A DNA stretch of 64,000 nt, from contig JASBRU010000002.1 in NCBI GenBank assembly GCA_030149285.1, positions 1-64,000 on the forward strand, read 5' to 3'. The position numbers were made by a program, and so were the translations under genes. Shown here piece after piece: positions 1 to 8,700 of this stretch. Positions within the stretch are counted from its first letter, which is position 1; the number at the start of each line of letters is the position of its first letter. Origin of the DNA: Flavobacteriales bacterium (GTDB lineage: Bacteria > Bacteroidota > Bacteroidia > Flavobacteriales > JASBRU01). Under the pieces are notes generated by a model. It did not search any database and was not told the DNA's origin. It worked only from the letters and a program-made list of their open reading frames with translations.

Positions 1-1
1 T

Positions 2-1252
2 GGAAGTGGAACAGACTTAGGAACTAGTGAGTTTGTAGTATACAACGGATCAGGCACCAGTGTAACGGTAACGGGCTTAACAGCAGGAACACAGTATCAC
101 TTTGTAGCCTATGCGTTTAACGGCGGTAATGCAACCACAGAAAACTATAATGTAACAGCAGCCCCAACAGCTAACGGAACTACTTATCAGGCAGAACCAA
201 CAGCGGCAGCTACAAGTATGACGTTTACTTCTGTAGGATCTACTACATATACAGTTAACTGGACGAATGCCGTAACAGGTGGTGGTTCTAGTAGAATAGT
301 ATTAGTAAGAGAAGCTTCAGCTGTAAATGATGATCCGGTTGATGGTACTACGTATACAGCTAATGCAGCGTATGCTAGCGGAGATCAAATAGGAACAGGT
401 AACTATGTAGTATATAATGGTTCAGGTACAAGTGTAACGGTAACCGGTTTAGATCAGAATGAGACTTATCATTTTGAAGTATTTGAATACAACGGTACAA
501 CTGGTATTGAAAACTACTTAACTAGTCCTACGCTTACAGGTAGCGAGAACACATATATTACAGTTAATGTAACAGCTATCTTACAAGGAGCTTACAATAG
601 TGGTTCCGGTGAAATGACAACAGCATTGAACTCCGGAGCATTATTACCATTAGCTCAGCCATATAATGTAGCGCCATTTAGTTATGCGGGTGCAGAGAGT
701 GTAAGTTCTATACCAAATGCAAATATTGTAGATTGGGTAGTTGTAGAGCTTAGAGAATCTTCTACAGGTGCAGCTAATGCTACATCGGTAACTACAAATG
801 GTGCACAAGCGGCCTTCTTGCTAAAAGACGGTTCTATTGTAGGAACAGATGGTTCTAGTGCATTAACGTTTGAGATTACTCAGTCTGGTACTTACTATGT
901 AGTAGTTAAGCATCGTAACCACTTATCAGTAATGTCTGCTAGTGCAATTACATCAGCAGGTGGTGGAGCTAACTTTACTTATGACTTTACTACAGCTAAC
1001 GCTCAGGCATACGGAACAAGCGCACAAACTGCAGTGAATGGTGGAGGTACAATATTCGGATTATACTCCGGTATTGCAGACTACACTACTACAACCGGTG
1101 TAATTGATTCCGGTGACCGTAACGCGGCTTGGAACGATAGAAACGGTACAGGTACTTATACTGAAGTAGATGTGAACTTAGATGGTGTAATTGATGCATC
1201 TGACCGTTCTTACATCTGGAACAATAGAGATCAAGCAGATCAGACTCCTTAA
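2..1252 (+). CDS. Secreted FnIII-like protein with dockerin-like C-terminus (5' truncated)
   Basis: The frame is open from base 2, so the true start lies outside the window; 416 residues are visible. The visible part holds one partial and one full fibronectin-III-like repeat, recognisable by the repeated phrase VVYNGSGTSVTVTGL. A C-terminal module of about 230 residues follows, from about base 558. It carries the phrases SIPNANIVDWVVVELRE and AAFLLKDGSIV and a calcium-loop-like motif, DVNLDGVIDASDR, followed by WNNRD. The same module ends the proteins at 1460 and 5793. No ordinary T9SS sorting domain follows it; the protein stops at QTP. A strong terminator follows the stop. The role is probably a surface or extracellular adhesin-like protein; this is inference from domain type only. 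Confidence 0.85.
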   Translation, partial: GSGTDLGTSEFVVYNGSGTSVTVTGLTAGTQYHFVAYAFNGGNATTENYNVTAAPTANGTTYQAEPTAAATSMTFTSVGSTTYTVNWTNAVTGGGSSRIVLVREASAVNDDPVDGTTYTANAAYASGDQIGTGNYVVYNGSGTSVTVTGLDQNETYHFEVFEYNGTTGIENYLTSPTLTGSENTYITVNVTAILQGAYNSGSGEMTTALNSGALLPLAQPYNVAPFSYAGAESVSSIPNANIVDWVVVELRESSTGAANATSVTTNGAQAAFLLKDGSIVGTDGSSALTFEITQSGTYYVVVKHRNHLSVMSASAITSAGGGANFTYDFTTANAQAYGTSAQTAVNGGGTIFGLYSGIADYTTTTGVIDSGDRNAAWNDRNGTGTYTEVDVNLDGVIDASDRSYIWNNRDQADQTP

Positions 1253-1280
1253 TAGGTTTTTGACAAGATAAATATCGAAA

Positions 1281-1306
1281 CCCCATCTTTTCAGATGGGG
1301 TTTTTT
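1281..1306 (+). terminator. Rho-independent terminator
   Basis: A perfect 8-bp stem (CCCCATCT / AGATGGGG) with a TTTC loop is followed by six T residues. It lies 28 bases after the stop of the truncated FnIII-like gene and separates it from the operon starting at 1460. Confidence 0.93.
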
Positions 1307-1357
1307 ATTGTCGAAAAATTACCAATATAAAATACTAGTTTACAGTAATTTACAATT

Positions 1358-1388
1358 TTGGTTTTTACATAATAAATCAGTAAATTTG
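1358..1388 (+). promoter_or_regulatory. Bacteroidetes-type promoter for the 1460-4932 operon
   Basis: TTG at 1358-1360 (within TTTTG), 20 bases, then TAAATTTG at 1381-1388 match the phylum's -33/-7 consensus TTG-N19/20-TAnnTTTG. The predicted transcript starts near 1393, giving a leader of about 65 bases before the TTG start codon at 1460. Confidence 0.7.
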
Positions 1389-1459
1389 TGCGTTGATAAT
1401 CTATATAGTACAAAATATCGTATATGATATTATAACTTACTGTAAAACAGATTTTTAAA

Positions 1460-2779
1460 TTGAAACAATTTTATAAACTAGTATTCATTTTTGTTGTGAT
1501 TATATTCTCGTCACATACTGTGTTAGCGCAAGGAGTTACTCCGTCGGCTACATTATCAGTGAGCAATCATTTTGCTTCAAATGATACTGTTTATTTTGAT
1601 ATAGTGATTGAGCAGTCTGTATCAAGCTTAAAGCCTACTTACTTATCACACTCAGAATTTGTTTTTGATTTTGATGAAGCTCAGTTTACAAATCCAACTG
1701 TAGGAGTAGCTACTCATAGCAATGGCGATTTTTATTCTACCATTACCACTACAAGCGGAGCTCAAAATATTATGTACGATTATGGTACTGTACCTACTAT
1801 AGGAGAAGTTGGTCCAAACAGCAACCGTATTATTGTTGACTTGGCTGCGCCAAACTTCAATGAGTCAAATTCATCTGACTTTGATGCCAAAATTGCAAAG
1901 ATTGATAAAGACGCTGACCAAATTTTAGGTCGCATATTCATTTCAGGATATAATGGTGGCACCAACAATGTTGGTTTGACATGGGTAACCACAGGTGCAG
2001 AAAATGAGATGCGTACTCAAGTATCAAGTTTTGATAACAGTACTTATGATTCTGAGCATATCAACTTAACATATACTGCTATTGGAGACTTAATGGAAGA
2101 AGTGTTGGTAGATGCAAAAATCATGTTAGAAGGACCATTTAATGGTACTGACATGAATACCGACTTAAATGACTTAAACTTAATTCCACTTTCACATCCA
2201 TATAGTGTTGCCCCATGGAGCTATGATGGTACTGAGCAAGTTGCTGCTATACCAAATGCAAATGTAGTAGACTGGGTATATATATGCCTTAGAGAAGCAG
2301 ATGGTCCGGTACCTAGTGCAACCCCAAATTCTATTATTGCTCGTCGCGCAGCATTTTTATTAAAAGACGGAAGCATAGTAGACTTAGACGGAGTATCTCT
2401 GGTTTCTTTCGGATTTATCTCCCCACACTATCATGACTTATTTATAGAAGTATATCATAGAAACCATATACCGGTTGTAAGTGCTACAGCAATATCACAT
2501 CATGCAACTGGTTCATACGATTACGATTTTACTACAAGTATATCAACAGTATATAATGGTGCTGCCGGTGGAAAATCTTTAAACGGTAAAGGCGGAATGG
2601 TTACCGGTGATGTAAACGGTGATGGAGAAGTATTGGGCTCTGACAGAAACCAATGGGTAGGAGCTAATGGTGGTTCTGGTGTGTATAGCAATGCAGATAT
2701 GAATATGGATGGTGAAGTTTTGGGTTCTGATGCCAACCAGTGGAAACCAAATAATGGAATTGTAAAACAAATACCATAA
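1460..2779 (+). CDS. Secreted protein, cohesin-like N-terminus and dockerin-like C-terminus
   Basis: 439 residues. The start is a TTG codon: the signal peptide (MKQFYKLVF...VLAQ) begins exactly there, an in-frame stop lies at 1433-1435, and no ATG lies between. Residues about 28-210 look like a beta-sandwich of the cohesin type (FVFDFDEAQF), seen by pattern only. From about residue 215 the shared C-terminal module begins (AIPNANVVDWVYICLRE, AAFLLKDGSIVDLDG). It ends with two good calcium-loop motifs, DVNGDGEVLGSDR and DMNMDGEVLGSDA, like the duplicated loops of type I dockerins. There is no T9SS sorting domain; the end is KQIP. It is co-transcribed with the T9SS-anchored protein 17 bases downstream. 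Function unknown; a surface assembly role is inferred. Confidence 0.85.
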   Translation: MKQFYKLVFIFVVIIFSSHTVLAQGVTPSATLSVSNHFASNDTVYFDIVIEQSVSSLKPTYLSHSEFVFDFDEAQFTNPTVGVATHSNGDFYSTITTTSGAQNIMYDYGTVPTIGEVGPNSNRIIVDLAAPNFNESNSSDFDAKIAKIDKDADQILGRIFISGYNGGTNNVGLTWVTTGAENEMRTQVSSFDNSTYDSEHINLTYTAIGDLMEEVLVDAKIMLEGPFNGTDMNTDLNDLNLIPLSHPYSVAPWSYDGTEQVAAIPNANVVDWVYICLREADGPVPSATPNSIIARRAAFLLKDGSIVDLDGVSLVSFGFISPHYHDLFIEVYHRNHIPVVSATAISHHATGSYDYDFTTSISTVYNGAAGGKSLNGKGGMVTGDVNGDGEVLGSDRNQWVGANGGSGVYSNADMNMDGEVLGSDANQWKPNNGIVKQIP

Positions 2780-2796
2780 AAAACCAAAAAACCATA

Positions 2797-4932
2797 ATGA
2801 AAGCAATTCAAAAAATAGTAATCATATTGTTAGTCTTCTTCGGAGGGGTATCAAACATGCATGCTCAGCAAAAGTTTGATGCACGCTTGGTACTGGTAAG
2901 TGATGCTGCGTCTAACAGTGGTGACTTTGATGTACGTGTAGACATCAGAAACAATCCTAGTAACTCTAATAGTTCTTTTGACTTAGAGACTGCTAACATT
3001 CGTTTCAACTTTGATGAAACAGTAATTGACGTACCAACTTTACAAACAGCGCACAACTTTAACAGTTTTTCATCATCTAGCGGACCAAACGGTTTTACAG
3101 TGTATGATAATATGACTGTAAATGAACCGGTTGGAGGTGTTGCCGGAATCAATATTAGTTTTAGTACCGGTGATCGTACCACAGTTGATACGAATTGGAC
3201 TCAAGTAGCAACTTTGAGATTTACAATACAAGATGCTAGTAAAGACGAAGTATTGACTTTAAGAGATGCGAGTGCTGTACCTAGATCAGAAATGAGTAGA
3301 GACTCGTCAGGTACTCCTGTTAGCATGAATGTGGGAGATTATACTAACTATGCTTCTTACGATATTGTATATACGGGTACTGGTTGGATAGGTGGTAATG
3401 GGGCTAACGGAAAACCAAACGCTACCGATAACTTAAAGGATGCAATTGTATTAGGAAAAACTACTTTAACAAATAGTGCATCGGTAAACGATTTGATTAT
3501 TGATGATGGTTGTTCTTTAACCATTGGACCCGGAAGTTATATAGATGTACAAGGAGCCGGAACAGTACAAGGAGCCGGAAAATTGATACTTGATGCAGAT
3601 GCATCCGGTTACGCACAGCTTAGCGGAGCTATTACAGGTAATGTAACCGTAAGACAACACATAAGTGGTACTACAGAGTGGAGAAATATAGGTTTACCAG
3701 TAGATGCAATTGCAGATAGCTTAACTTTTAATGGGATAAACTTTACTTATGGTGGTGGTACTACCGGAAACTTATATGTTTTTAATGCAGCTACCAGTAA
3801 ATGGGATTCTGTTGCTAGTGGTACTCATGCATTTGATGGAAGAGGGTATTCTGCTTATATGGGGCCTCCTCACTTCAGTACGTTTCCTATTACATTAGAG
3901 GTAACAGGTACTGTGGGTAACGGAACTAAAAACTTGAACTTAGACTTTTTTAATACCAATACCGCAAGCTTTGATGGTTGGAACTTGATATCTAACCCAT
4001 ATCCATCTAACTTAGATTGGGATGTATTGAATGATAATTTATCTGCTAATACAAATGCAACTGTTGCAGTTTGGAACCCGTCTGCAGGGCAGTACGCAGA
4101 TTATAATGAAATAGCCGGAGCTAATAATGGTGGTCAACAATACATTGCTCCTTTCCAGGCGTTTTGGATAAAAGCTACAGTAGATGATCAAGCATTACCA
4201 CTTACAAACTCTGATAGAACCTTTACTACGGGAAGCTTTTTTAAGAAACCGGCTAAACCGGAAGTGTTGCGTTTAGAGGTAGAAGGTACAAACGGATGGT
4301 CTGATCAAACTTCTGTATACTTTCACACTTTAGCTTCTGCAGGTTATGACAGAGAGTATGATTCTGAAAAATTAAAGAGCCCAATGAGTGAGGTGCCTAC
4401 CTTGTTCTCTTATGATAATAATTACAATGAGTACTCTATAAACGGTTTGCCTGAGTTTGCAAAAGAAACTAGGGTAGAAATTGGTTTTACCAGTGAGCAA
4501 AACATTGGATACAGCATTAAAAAAGTAGATGCGGATGCAATTGATAACGCTATTGATGTTTTTGTAGAAGACCATGTAACAGGTGCTTTTCATAACATAA
4601 AAGTTGCTGACTATAACTTTACGCACAGCACAAACTACGTTGAAAACAGGTTTACTTTGCACATCATTAAAAATACTATTGGTGTAGAAGAAGAAGTTAA
4701 TGAGCCTTTAAGAATTGTTGCTTTTGACAATCATGTGAATATTGATTTTGGAAGTTTGCAAGGGCGTGCAGATATTGAAGTTTTTAATTTAAGTGGCCAA
4801 TTGGTGTATGATAAGTCTGATGTGAAAACAGACTCAGATTTTTCATTCCGTTTACGCACAAAAATACCAACTCTCTATACGGTTCGAGTATTAGTTGGTA
4901 GTAATGAATACACAAAAAAGGTTATTCTTTAA
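2797..4932 (+). CDS. T9SS-sorted secreted protein with cohesin-like domain
   Basis: 711 residues with a clear signal peptide (MKAIQKIVIILLVFFGG...MHAQ). Residues about 25-190 form a cohesin-like beta-rich domain (ETANIRFNFDETVIDV). A stretch with a repeated VQGAG phrase (about 250-265) leads into a large beta-rich middle part containing GWNLISNPYPSNLDW, typical of Bacteroidetes secreted proteins. The last 80 residues resemble a type A sorting domain (VFNLSGQLVYDKSD ... YTVRVLVGSNEYTKKVIL), so export by the T9SS and attachment to the cell surface are expected. It is the second gene of the operon starting at 1460, which suggests that the two products act together. No enzymatic motif was seen. 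Confidence 0.85.
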   Translation: MKAIQKIVIILLVFFGGVSNMHAQQKFDARLVLVSDAASNSGDFDVRVDIRNNPSNSNSSFDLETANIRFNFDETVIDVPTLQTAHNFNSFSSSSGPNGFTVYDNMTVNEPVGGVAGINISFSTGDRTTVDTNWTQVATLRFTIQDASKDEVLTLRDASAVPRSEMSRDSSGTPVSMNVGDYTNYASYDIVYTGTGWIGGNGANGKPNATDNLKDAIVLGKTTLTNSASVNDLIIDDGCSLTIGPGSYIDVQGAGTVQGAGKLILDADASGYAQLSGAITGNVTVRQHISGTTEWRNIGLPVDAIADSLTFNGINFTYGGGTTGNLYVFNAATSKWDSVASGTHAFDGRGYSAYMGPPHFSTFPITLEVTGTVGNGTKNLNLDFFNTNTASFDGWNLISNPYPSNLDWDVLNDNLSANTNATVAVWNPSAGQYADYNEIAGANNGGQQYIAPFQAFWIKATVDDQALPLTNSDRTFTTGSFFKKPAKPEVLRLEVEGTNGWSDQTSVYFHTLASAGYDREYDSEKLKSPMSEVPTLFSYDNNYNEYSINGLPEFAKETRVEIGFTSEQNIGYSIKKVDADAIDNAIDVFVEDHVTGAFHNIKVADYNFTHSTNYVENRFTLHIIKNTIGVEEEVNEPLRIVAFDNHVNIDFGSLQGRADIEVFNLSGQLVYDKSDVKTDSDFSFRLRTKIPTLYTVRVLVGSNEYTKKVIL

Positions 4933-5388
4933 TTTTCAATTTATTTGTAGGTTTTATACTTGATTTATAGGTTTTTGTACCTGTATTCTATTTATAACAT
5001 TTTCTGTGTGGCTATTTTTGCGTATCCGAAATTTTAATAACAGTACTACATTTTCCTATTCCTCTTAACCTGTTGATTATTCATTAACAGGCAATCATTT
5101 CGTTACTTATGTAAATATTGTATTGCTTGTTTTGAGATCAATCAATTTATTGATAATCATTTTGTTAGAATTGATATTAGTGTCTTTTTATCAATTTTAG
5201 GCTGTCAATCAAGTAAATTTTGTTGGGATATTTATTACAGAATATGTAAATTATTTATTGTTATATAACAGCTGAATAATTTGTTATATAATAAAAAATA
5301 AACCTAATAGAAAAACCGAAAAGCAGCAGACCAAAGGGCACTCATTATGCTATTGTAGGGGTAATAATGAGTGCTTTGTTGCTATCCT
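4933..5388. other. 456-base AT-rich gap between convergent genes
   Basis: No convincing reading frame, tRNA or structured RNA was recognised. The stretch is very AT-rich. It holds a 6-bp inverted repeat, CCTGTT/AACAGG, at 5069-5091 and, near its right end, the hairpin listed at 5338-5374. No terminator directly follows the stop at 4932. Confidence 0.6.
5338..5374. terminator. Likely terminator hairpin between convergent genes
   Basis: GCACTCATTAT (5338-5348) pairs perfectly with ATAATGAGTGC (5364-5374) around a 15-base loop. A short T-rich stretch follows on the plus strand. It lies 15 bases after the stop of the minus-strand Rieske gene. The loop is long and the tail weak, so the terminator role is only likely. 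Confidence 0.5.
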
Positions 5389-5754
5389 TTAAAACAGAGA
5401 CCAGTTGGTTTTTTTTACACCAACCAGTAAGTTTCCGTTTTCAATTTTAGTAGGGAAAGTTTTAATGGCCAAGCCATTTGTTTCGTTGGTTTGTTTGCCT
5501 GTTTCTAAATCAAAGCTATATCTGTGCCAAGGGCACACTATTTCATTTGCATCTGTGCACTTGCCGGAGGATAACAAAGCACCTTGATGTGGGCATTTGT
5601 TGTCTACTGCATAAATGCCTTTATCAGTTCTGCTTAGGCACATAGATTTTCCATTTACTTCTACTTCTCTTGCAGAGCCAATAGGCAAAATAGTGTCTAG
5701 GCTATTTACATCTAATAGTATCTTGTACCATTTGATGCGTTTTTTAATAGGCAT
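5389..5754 (-). CDS. Rieske [2Fe-2S] domain protein
   Basis: 121 residues forming a single soluble Rieske domain. The ligands are visible as Cys54-X-His56 (NKCPHQG) and Cys74-X2-His77 (VCPWHRYSF), with the usual spacing. The length matches stand-alone ferredoxin-like Rieske proteins, such as the small subunits of nitrite reductases or dioxygenase ferredoxins, but no partner oxygenase or reductase gene is near, so the electron acceptor is unknown. There is no signal peptide, so it is cytoplasmic. It lies 38 bases downstream of the start of nothing else: the giant repeat protein at 5793 ends just upstream on the same strand, so the two might be cotranscribed. Confidence 0.88.
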   Translation of the reverse strand: MPIKKRIKWYKILLDVNSLDTILPIGSAREVEVNGKSMCLSRTDKGIYAVDNKCPHQGALLSSGKCTDANEIVCPWHRYSFDLETGKQTNETNGLAIKTFPTKIENGNLLVGVKKTNWSLF

Positions 5755-5792
5755 AAATGAAACGGTTTATTAATGCTGAAAAATACAAATAA

Positions 5793-8700
5793 TTAAGGGA
5801 TGCTGACGTCGTCTCCTTGTTTGTTCCATACATCAGAGCGGTCTTCAGAGTCTACTTTACCATCTAGGTTGGTGTCTGAAGTTAGATAACCACTTTTGTT
5901 ACGGTTAGACCAAGCTTTATTTAAATCATTCTGATCAATTACAGTTCCTCCTGATACATAACCCGATTTTGCAGCAAAGTCATTTAGGTTAACAGAAGTA
6001 ACATCGCTAGAGTTGTATATATCTGTAGGACTACTGGTCATATCATAGCGGTAATGATCACTATCCTGGTCAATATAGAAGTTACTCATTATAGGTAAGT
6101 GGTTGTGATGATATACCACCACATAAAAACTATCGGGTAATGAGGTTTCAAATAATATCTGTGAGTTCAGATTTGTGTCTACAACGCTTCCGTCTTTTAA
6201 TAAAAATGCAGCACGTTGAGCAATGATATTTGCAGAGGTTGCATTTTCAGGTGAAACACCGTTTCTTAATTCAACATATACCCAGTCTACAATATCAGCA
6301 CTAGGGATAGATGTAACCGCCTCTGTACCGTTATAAGAATAAATAGTATCATAGGGTTGATTGGTAGGTAAAAGCCCTAAGGAGTTTAGGTTGGTTGTCA
6401 TTTCGGTACCATTATAGGGGCCTTCTAGTATGGCACTTAAACTAAGGGTTAAGTAAGTATATGTGCTATTGGTAGCCGGACTTGTTAAGAGATAATTTTC
6501 GGTTTCTAATCCGCTAGAATTAAAAGCAAATACTTGAAAGTATATAGTACTGTTTTGAGGTAAACCGCTTATGGTAGTTGTGGCATCTAATCCATTATAA
6601 ACGACATACTCTCCTGTAGATATTTCTGTACCTAAACCATAGTCACTTGCTGTGTAGGTAATTCCATCTTCTGGTAAACCAATAAAGCTGCTAGATGTGC
6701 TTGCAACTACTAAGTAATTAGTTCCGTTTCCATCGTTAAAAGTAAGGGTAAGAGAATTGGCTCCTTTGTTAGAAAAGCTTATGCTAGAAACTTGTATTGT
6801 AGGCTCTGGTGCTAACTCTACCGAGCCACCTGTAATAATACTAAGAGCACTTGTAACAATGTCTACAATATTAGATTGCTTATTAACTACCCCATTAGAT
6901 TCGCAACCGTTTAAACCTATAATTTTATTTAAAATTTTGTTTTCATTGCCAACAATGTCTGCATCTACATAGCTTGCAGCAATGGTAACACTGTAGTTGT
7001 CTATATTAGTTGCTGAGGCTCTCCAAAACCTAGTTAAGTAGTTTGTGCTTGGCTGACATTGTTGTTGTGTACTATCTACCGCACTAACTTCGTAATAAGC
7101 ACCCGCATTAAAAGTACCAGAGGTAAAGTTTACAGTTATGGGGGTATACTCTGCAGTACCAATATTATCTCCTACAGGTATAGTTAAACTACCTGTAGAG
7201 TTCATCTCTTTACGAACAATGCCCATACCATCTGTAACAATCATATTGCTTGCAGAGAATGTACCTGAAAAGCTGCCTGAAGGCCCTATAATAAGATTAT
7301 GGTTCCCAATAATAAAATTGGTTTGACTCATACTTAGCGTTCCATCAATGCCAAGTTCAGAGCCCAGTGTAATGTCTGTAGTTCGGCTTACAGTAAAGTT
7401 GTTAAAGGTGTTATTTGTTTCATCAACAATAAAGTTACCTGTTATGGTTCCTGAGCCTGAGATAGTAAGGTTAGATGAGCCATTTGCATTTAAAGCACCT
7501 CCGTTAAAATTGATGTTACCTGATAATGTAAGCGTGTTGTTATCGATGATAAAATCGCCATAGGTAAGCAATAATGTTCCTTGTACATCTACATCGCTAC
7601 CTAGGGTTACTGATGTATTAGAGCCGGTTCGGTTTAATGTAAAGTTATTTAAAGTTCTACTGCCTGTAGTAAATGTAAGTGTGCCCACATTACCTGATTC
7701 AGATCCTGCTAGGATTATGTTAGAGGATGAGGAACCACTTATGGTACCGCCATTATTACCAACATAATCATTTATGGTTAAAGTATTTGCGCCAATAGTT
7801 AAGGCTCCGGAATTAAGTAGCAAAGAGTCATTTATAGTTACACTGGCGTCTAAAAGCACACCATTAGAGTTGTTTGAAGTAAGTTTTTGTAATACTCCTA
7901 CCGCGGCTGGTATTTCAGCTCCAGACGTTATTTGACCTGTAGCATCGTTATACACTACATTTACAGTACCTGCAAAGGTTGGCGCAGCACTTAATAATCC
8001 ATTTGTTCGTGTAATGGTTACCCCGGAGGCTATATTTATATTCGTTCCACCAGTTAAGGTTCCGCCTGTTAAAATCAGTTGATTAGGTACACTTTTTACA
8101 CTGGTAATATTTACTGTGCCGGATTCTATTTCTATAATACGAGGTAATGTGCTACCGGGTGAGCCACTAACCCATGTAAGAGAGCTATTGTCTATATCCA
8201 TAGACTGATTAATAATTAATCGGGCATTGGTAGAATAGGCAGGATTGTTTCTCGCTACAAAAGCATCGTTTTGTACTTTAAAACTATTAAGAACTGTAGA
8301 CCCTGTACCAAAGTTTACGCTGTCACCATCCACAACAATATTGTAAAACGAAACTGTGCCGCCTATGGTACAGCCTGTAGTTGTATTTATTTTTACAGTA
8401 CCGGTTCCGGCATTAAATGTACCGTTGTTTGTAAAACATTGGTTGTTCCCCGTTATCAACAATGTATCGTTACCGCTAACTGTAAAAACACCACCTGCAT
8501 CAATAGTTAAAGAAGTGTAAGATGAAAATGTTCCGGTAGTAAAGTTTGCACCATTACCAACTGTTACCGCGCCAAATAAAGCCGTACCACTACCTTGTAA
8601 TTGTGTATTACCTACAAAGGTTACATTTGCGCTTCCATTTCTTGCGTCAAATGTAGCCCCTGTGCTAACATTTAAAATTCCTTTTAAAGAAATACTTTTT

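Noticed and set aside
4933-5388. A hidden small gene or structured RNA in the gap
   Set aside because: No frame with sensible coding sequence and no recognisable RNA fold beyond one hairpin.
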